Positions 61,975 through 64,000 of a stretch of DNA of 64,000 bases are shown here, one piece after another. Numbering within the stretch: position 1 is the stretch's first letter; every line of letters starts with the position of its first letter. The DNA lies in assembly GCF_008831285.2 (NCBI RefSeq), contig NC_045140.1:14094233-14158232 (forward strand). The letters run 5' to 3'. Both the position numbers and the translations under genes were made by a program. The notes below the pieces were generated by a model, which saw only the letters and a list, made by a program, of their open reading frames with translations, was not told the origin of the DNA and made no database searches. This DNA is from Nymphaea colorata (Eukaryota; Streptophyta; Magnoliopsida; Nymphaeales; Nymphaeaceae).

Positions 61975-62411
61975 AGCAAGCACATAGATGTGCACTTTCT
62001 CATGAGCATCCCCCTCTTAAATGTGCTCCTGCATTTCTCCACAAAAAAGAAAATGATGCACGAAGACTATAGAACACTTCAAAAAATATTAAAACATACA
62101 ACAGGCAAAGAATTTAAAAGGCATGCTTAGAGAACTGAAAACTACCACAAAAACATGCAATAAGTAACCAAAAAACCTAAAAACAGTACTGAGTTGGTTC
62201 AGTCTATGGGTTGTAGGATGTCAATGCACATTCTGAGGGTGTGTTTGCATAGTCGAGCATAATATCCACAATATATATATTTCATTTCCACTTTGACTTA
62301 ATTTAGCAAAATATGTAAAAGATGAACAAGTTATAAAACAAAAAATGTATATTTAGAAGAAAATTTGGGAAATATGTATTAAAAGATTTTGTTTGGTTAC
62401 TCACTAAGTAG
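61975..62411. repeat. Dispersed repeat, copy C
   Basis: Matches copy A from its left end (gcaagcacatagatgtgcac) to gattttgtttgg..actaagtag, then ends abruptly at 62411. More diverged from A than B is. Confidence 0.85.
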
Positions 62412-63215
62412 AGATTTGCACCCGCACCTATGTCAACATGGGTACGGATGCCATTTTGAAGCACTCTGTATGTTATAATTGACAACAACTTGACCCGCTT
62501 TAGCAAAAGCCCTCCTCCCCGAGCACCCAGGCGATTCCACCCTATGCTTTTTAGAAGGTAAGACTGAAAAGATAAAACTAAAAACAAACACATAAAGTTT
62601 CCTTGCATCTTCAATAGGCTGACCATATATGCGGTGGTATAAGCCGAGATAGTAGCTTTTTCATGAGAACAACAAGCAATTTCCTAAAACTATAAGAACG
62701 TTTGGCACCATGAATCTACTATGGTTATTCCTAATCCTCTCTTAACTTGTTGATTCACTTTTAGAACTTCTATGGATAGCACCTATGGATTTTAAAAACA
62801 ACCCCACTTATATGTGGTTGAAATTAGTCCAATTGCAGGAATTAAGAAGCTACATTCACATAAATACATTTTCAAAATAAATGATAAAACACATAGTGGT
62901 GGAAAACACATGGAGTGAAGCAAGCATGTTATAAGTTCAAGTAATCACTAAGAAGTAAAATTTTGTATTTGGCCCCACATAAATAGCTCTATCGTGCAAA
63001 GACTGTTATTCTTTGCCTCATTCCGATCAGCCCAAATAAAATAATAAAAAAAAGGAAAAGAAAAAGACCCAGAAGACTGCTCACTATGACTGTGGATGTT
63101 TGAGTCCGTTGAAGTAGTAAACAGATGGATTTCTTGAGCAGTTGACCAACCTTTTGGGCCTGTAATCTTTCTGTGTGCTTTGGTTCATATATTTTTTCGA
63201 TCATGTCGGTAGAAA
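62412..63215. other. Non-coding stretch
   Basis: The short ORF at 62989-63204 (minus) has no recognised family. Nothing else. Confidence 0.35.

Positions 63216-64000
<785 letters not shown>

Noticed and set aside
62989-63204. Minus-strand ORF with IEKIYE near its start, considered as a further callose synthase exon
   Set aside because: Only a few residues agree and no conserved block follows.

Overview
This is nuclear DNA from a flowering plant. The evidence is spliced genes with GT-AG introns, a plant-type TOM20 mitochondrial import receptor in two copies, plant L1-type LINE, Ty1/copia and Ty3/gypsy retroelements, hAT-like elements, a plastid 16S rRNA fragment, and callose synthase and FTSH12 exon remnants. 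The sequence does not let me name the species.

Layout. (1) 1-3478: flanking non-coding DNA. (2) 3479-34184, minus strand: TOM20 copy 1, six exons spread over 30.7 kb. Its last intron is 20.3 kb and holds a degenerate LINE (about 5340-21535). Two Ty1/copia elements are nested in that LINE (9327-14757 and 14998-19832, each with a 5-bp target duplication). A broken gypsy fragment follows, itself split by a hAT-like element. A third, decayed copia element (26549-31621) sits in intron 2. (3) 34430-37930: intergenic DNA with a terminal-inverted-repeat element and a possible isolated exon. (4) 37932-44492, minus strand: TOM20 copy 2, same six-exon structure in only 6.6 kb, so the pair is a tandem duplication. 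(5) 44679-49356: a small inverted-repeat element, a truncated and mutated Ty3/gypsy element (minus strand) with its 5' LTR, and an unrecognised acidic ORF. (6) 49.4-64 kb: AT-rich, gene-poor DNA. It carries callose synthase-like exon remnants, a dispersed repeat in three copies, long stretches of alternating purine-pyrimidine sequence, a plastid 16S rRNA fragment interrupted by an insertion, an FTSH12-like exon remnant, and large (AT)n/(GT)n microsatellites including a 136-bp near-perfect palindrome.

The two TOM20 genes are the only complete host genes I can support. Their products would sit in the mitochondrial outer membrane as presequence receptors. Both have a GA-repeat leader directly before the start codon and keep every splice site, so copy 1 looks intact at sequence level despite about 21 kb of retroelement and other inserted DNA in its introns. 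The most unusual mobile element is copia element 2: its LTRs are identical and its pol frame is open, but it has no recognisable gag, so it looks like a recently moved element that depended on gag supplied by another element.
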